Source of the DNA: an uncultured Granulosicoccaceae bacterium
GTDB lineage: Bacteria; Pseudomonadota; Gammaproteobacteria; Granulosicoccales; Granulosicoccaceae
Reading direction: 5' to 3'
Assembly (NCBI GenBank): GCA_938045275.1
Contig: CALIMV010000061.1
Coordinates: 1-41,376, forward strand
Length of the DNA stretch: 41,376 nt
Shown: one piece after another, positions 40,756 to 41,376 of the stretch
Position numbering within the stretch: the stretch's first letter is position 1
How the letters are laid out: the number at the start of each line of letters is the position of its first letter
Translations under genes and position numbers: made by a program
Notes under the pieces: generated by a model
Seen by the model: the letters and a program-made list of their open reading frames with translations, nothing else
Told to the model about the DNA's origin: nothing
The model's database searches: none

Positions 40756-41376
40756 ATGACTAATACTTCTCCCAGTAACGCTGATCTTGAACGAAATTTG
40801 AGGCTCTATCCCTGGTATCAGGCATGTGCTGGATTCATGCCTTGGCTACCAATATTTTTCCTGTATTTTTTTCAGATTGTCAGCTTGGCTAGTGCTTTGC
40901 AGCTGAGTGCTGTCTACTATTTTTCTGTTTTTCTACTCGAAGTTCCTTCAGGTTATTTCTCAGATCGCTTCGGCCGTCGCTTAATACTGATGCTATCGGC
41001 AAGCTTTGCGCTTCTTGCTTATTTAATCTTTATACTAAGCGACAGTTTTATTGGTTTGGCCATAGGGCAATTTGTACTTGCCGCAAAATTCTCGTTAAAA
41101 TCCGGGAGTGATAATTCACTACTATTCGATACACTACAGGCCTTAAACAAGACTTCTGAATACGCGGAAAGAGAAGCAAATGCAAATCGATACAGCATGC
41201 TGGCATTTGCAGTTGCTGCGTTACTGGGTGGGCTTACAGGAACAGTTAACTTAACTATTCCATATTATTTGTCAGCATTGGGTGCATTTGCAACCCTGAT
41301 TATTTGCTTTAAATTCTCTGAACCTGCAGCAAATGAATCGGCACAACCTTTTCTGCGCCAGCTTGTTACTTGCATT
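40756..41376 (+). CDS. MFS transporter, partial (runs off right edge)
   Basis: MTNTSPSNADLERNLRLYPWYQACAGFMPWLPIFFLYFFQIV...EVPSGYFSDRFGRRLILML is open to the window end; absent from the ORF track because it is truncated. Confidence 0.85.
   Translation, partial: MTNTSPSNADLERNLRLYPWYQACAGFMPWLPIFFLYFFQIVSLASALQLSAVYYFSVFLLEVPSGYFSDRFGRRLILMLSASFALLAYLIFILSDSFIGLAIGQFVLAAKFSLKSGSDNSLLFDTLQALNKTSEYAEREANANRYSMLAFAVAALLGGLTGTVNLTIPYYLSALGAFATLIICFKFSEPAANESAQPFLRQLVTCI

Overview
41.4 kb of what looks like a marine, probably gammaproteobacterial, chromosome. It is dense in catabolic and secondary-metabolism genes, and I saw no rRNA, tRNA, CRISPR, IS element or prophage. Main blocks: (1) partial bis-MGD molybdopterin oxidoreductase, 1-1475 (-); (2) RidA-like protein and an ABC exporter; (3) GntR/FCD regulator divergent from an AlgS-AlgM1-AlgM2-AlgQ-type alginate ABC importer, PL15/heparinase-II/III-type lyase and SDR (4.67-13.65 kb), a likely alginate-oligomer utilisation operon; (4) HAD-IIIA phosphatase; (5) a compact six-gene operon (14.9-19.6 kb): small dehydrogenase-like subunit, GMC oxidoreductase with a Cys-rich CPFGA motif, VioB/RebD-type ferritin-like protein, SRPBCC protein, unknown 142-aa protein and ABM monooxygenase. 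The first three genes are linked by GTGA start/stop overlaps. This is the best candidate for an undescribed system; (6) KdgF-like cupin, flavin reductase and class I/II aminotransferase; (7) minus-strand block with a triple-RidA fusion, a TMADH/N-methylproline-demethylase-like flavoenzyme with an altered Fe-S motif, DUF423, an aromatic FAD monooxygenase and an SDR; (8) eukaryotic-type UMP-CMP kinase fused to an unrecognised N-terminal module; (9) LysR divergent from a TAXI-TRAP transporter, with a T-N11-A palindrome between them; (10) VOC protein, small Cys-containing ORF, katG-fur pair, GNAT and a partial MFS gene. All family calls come from reading the sequence and from memory; no database search was run.
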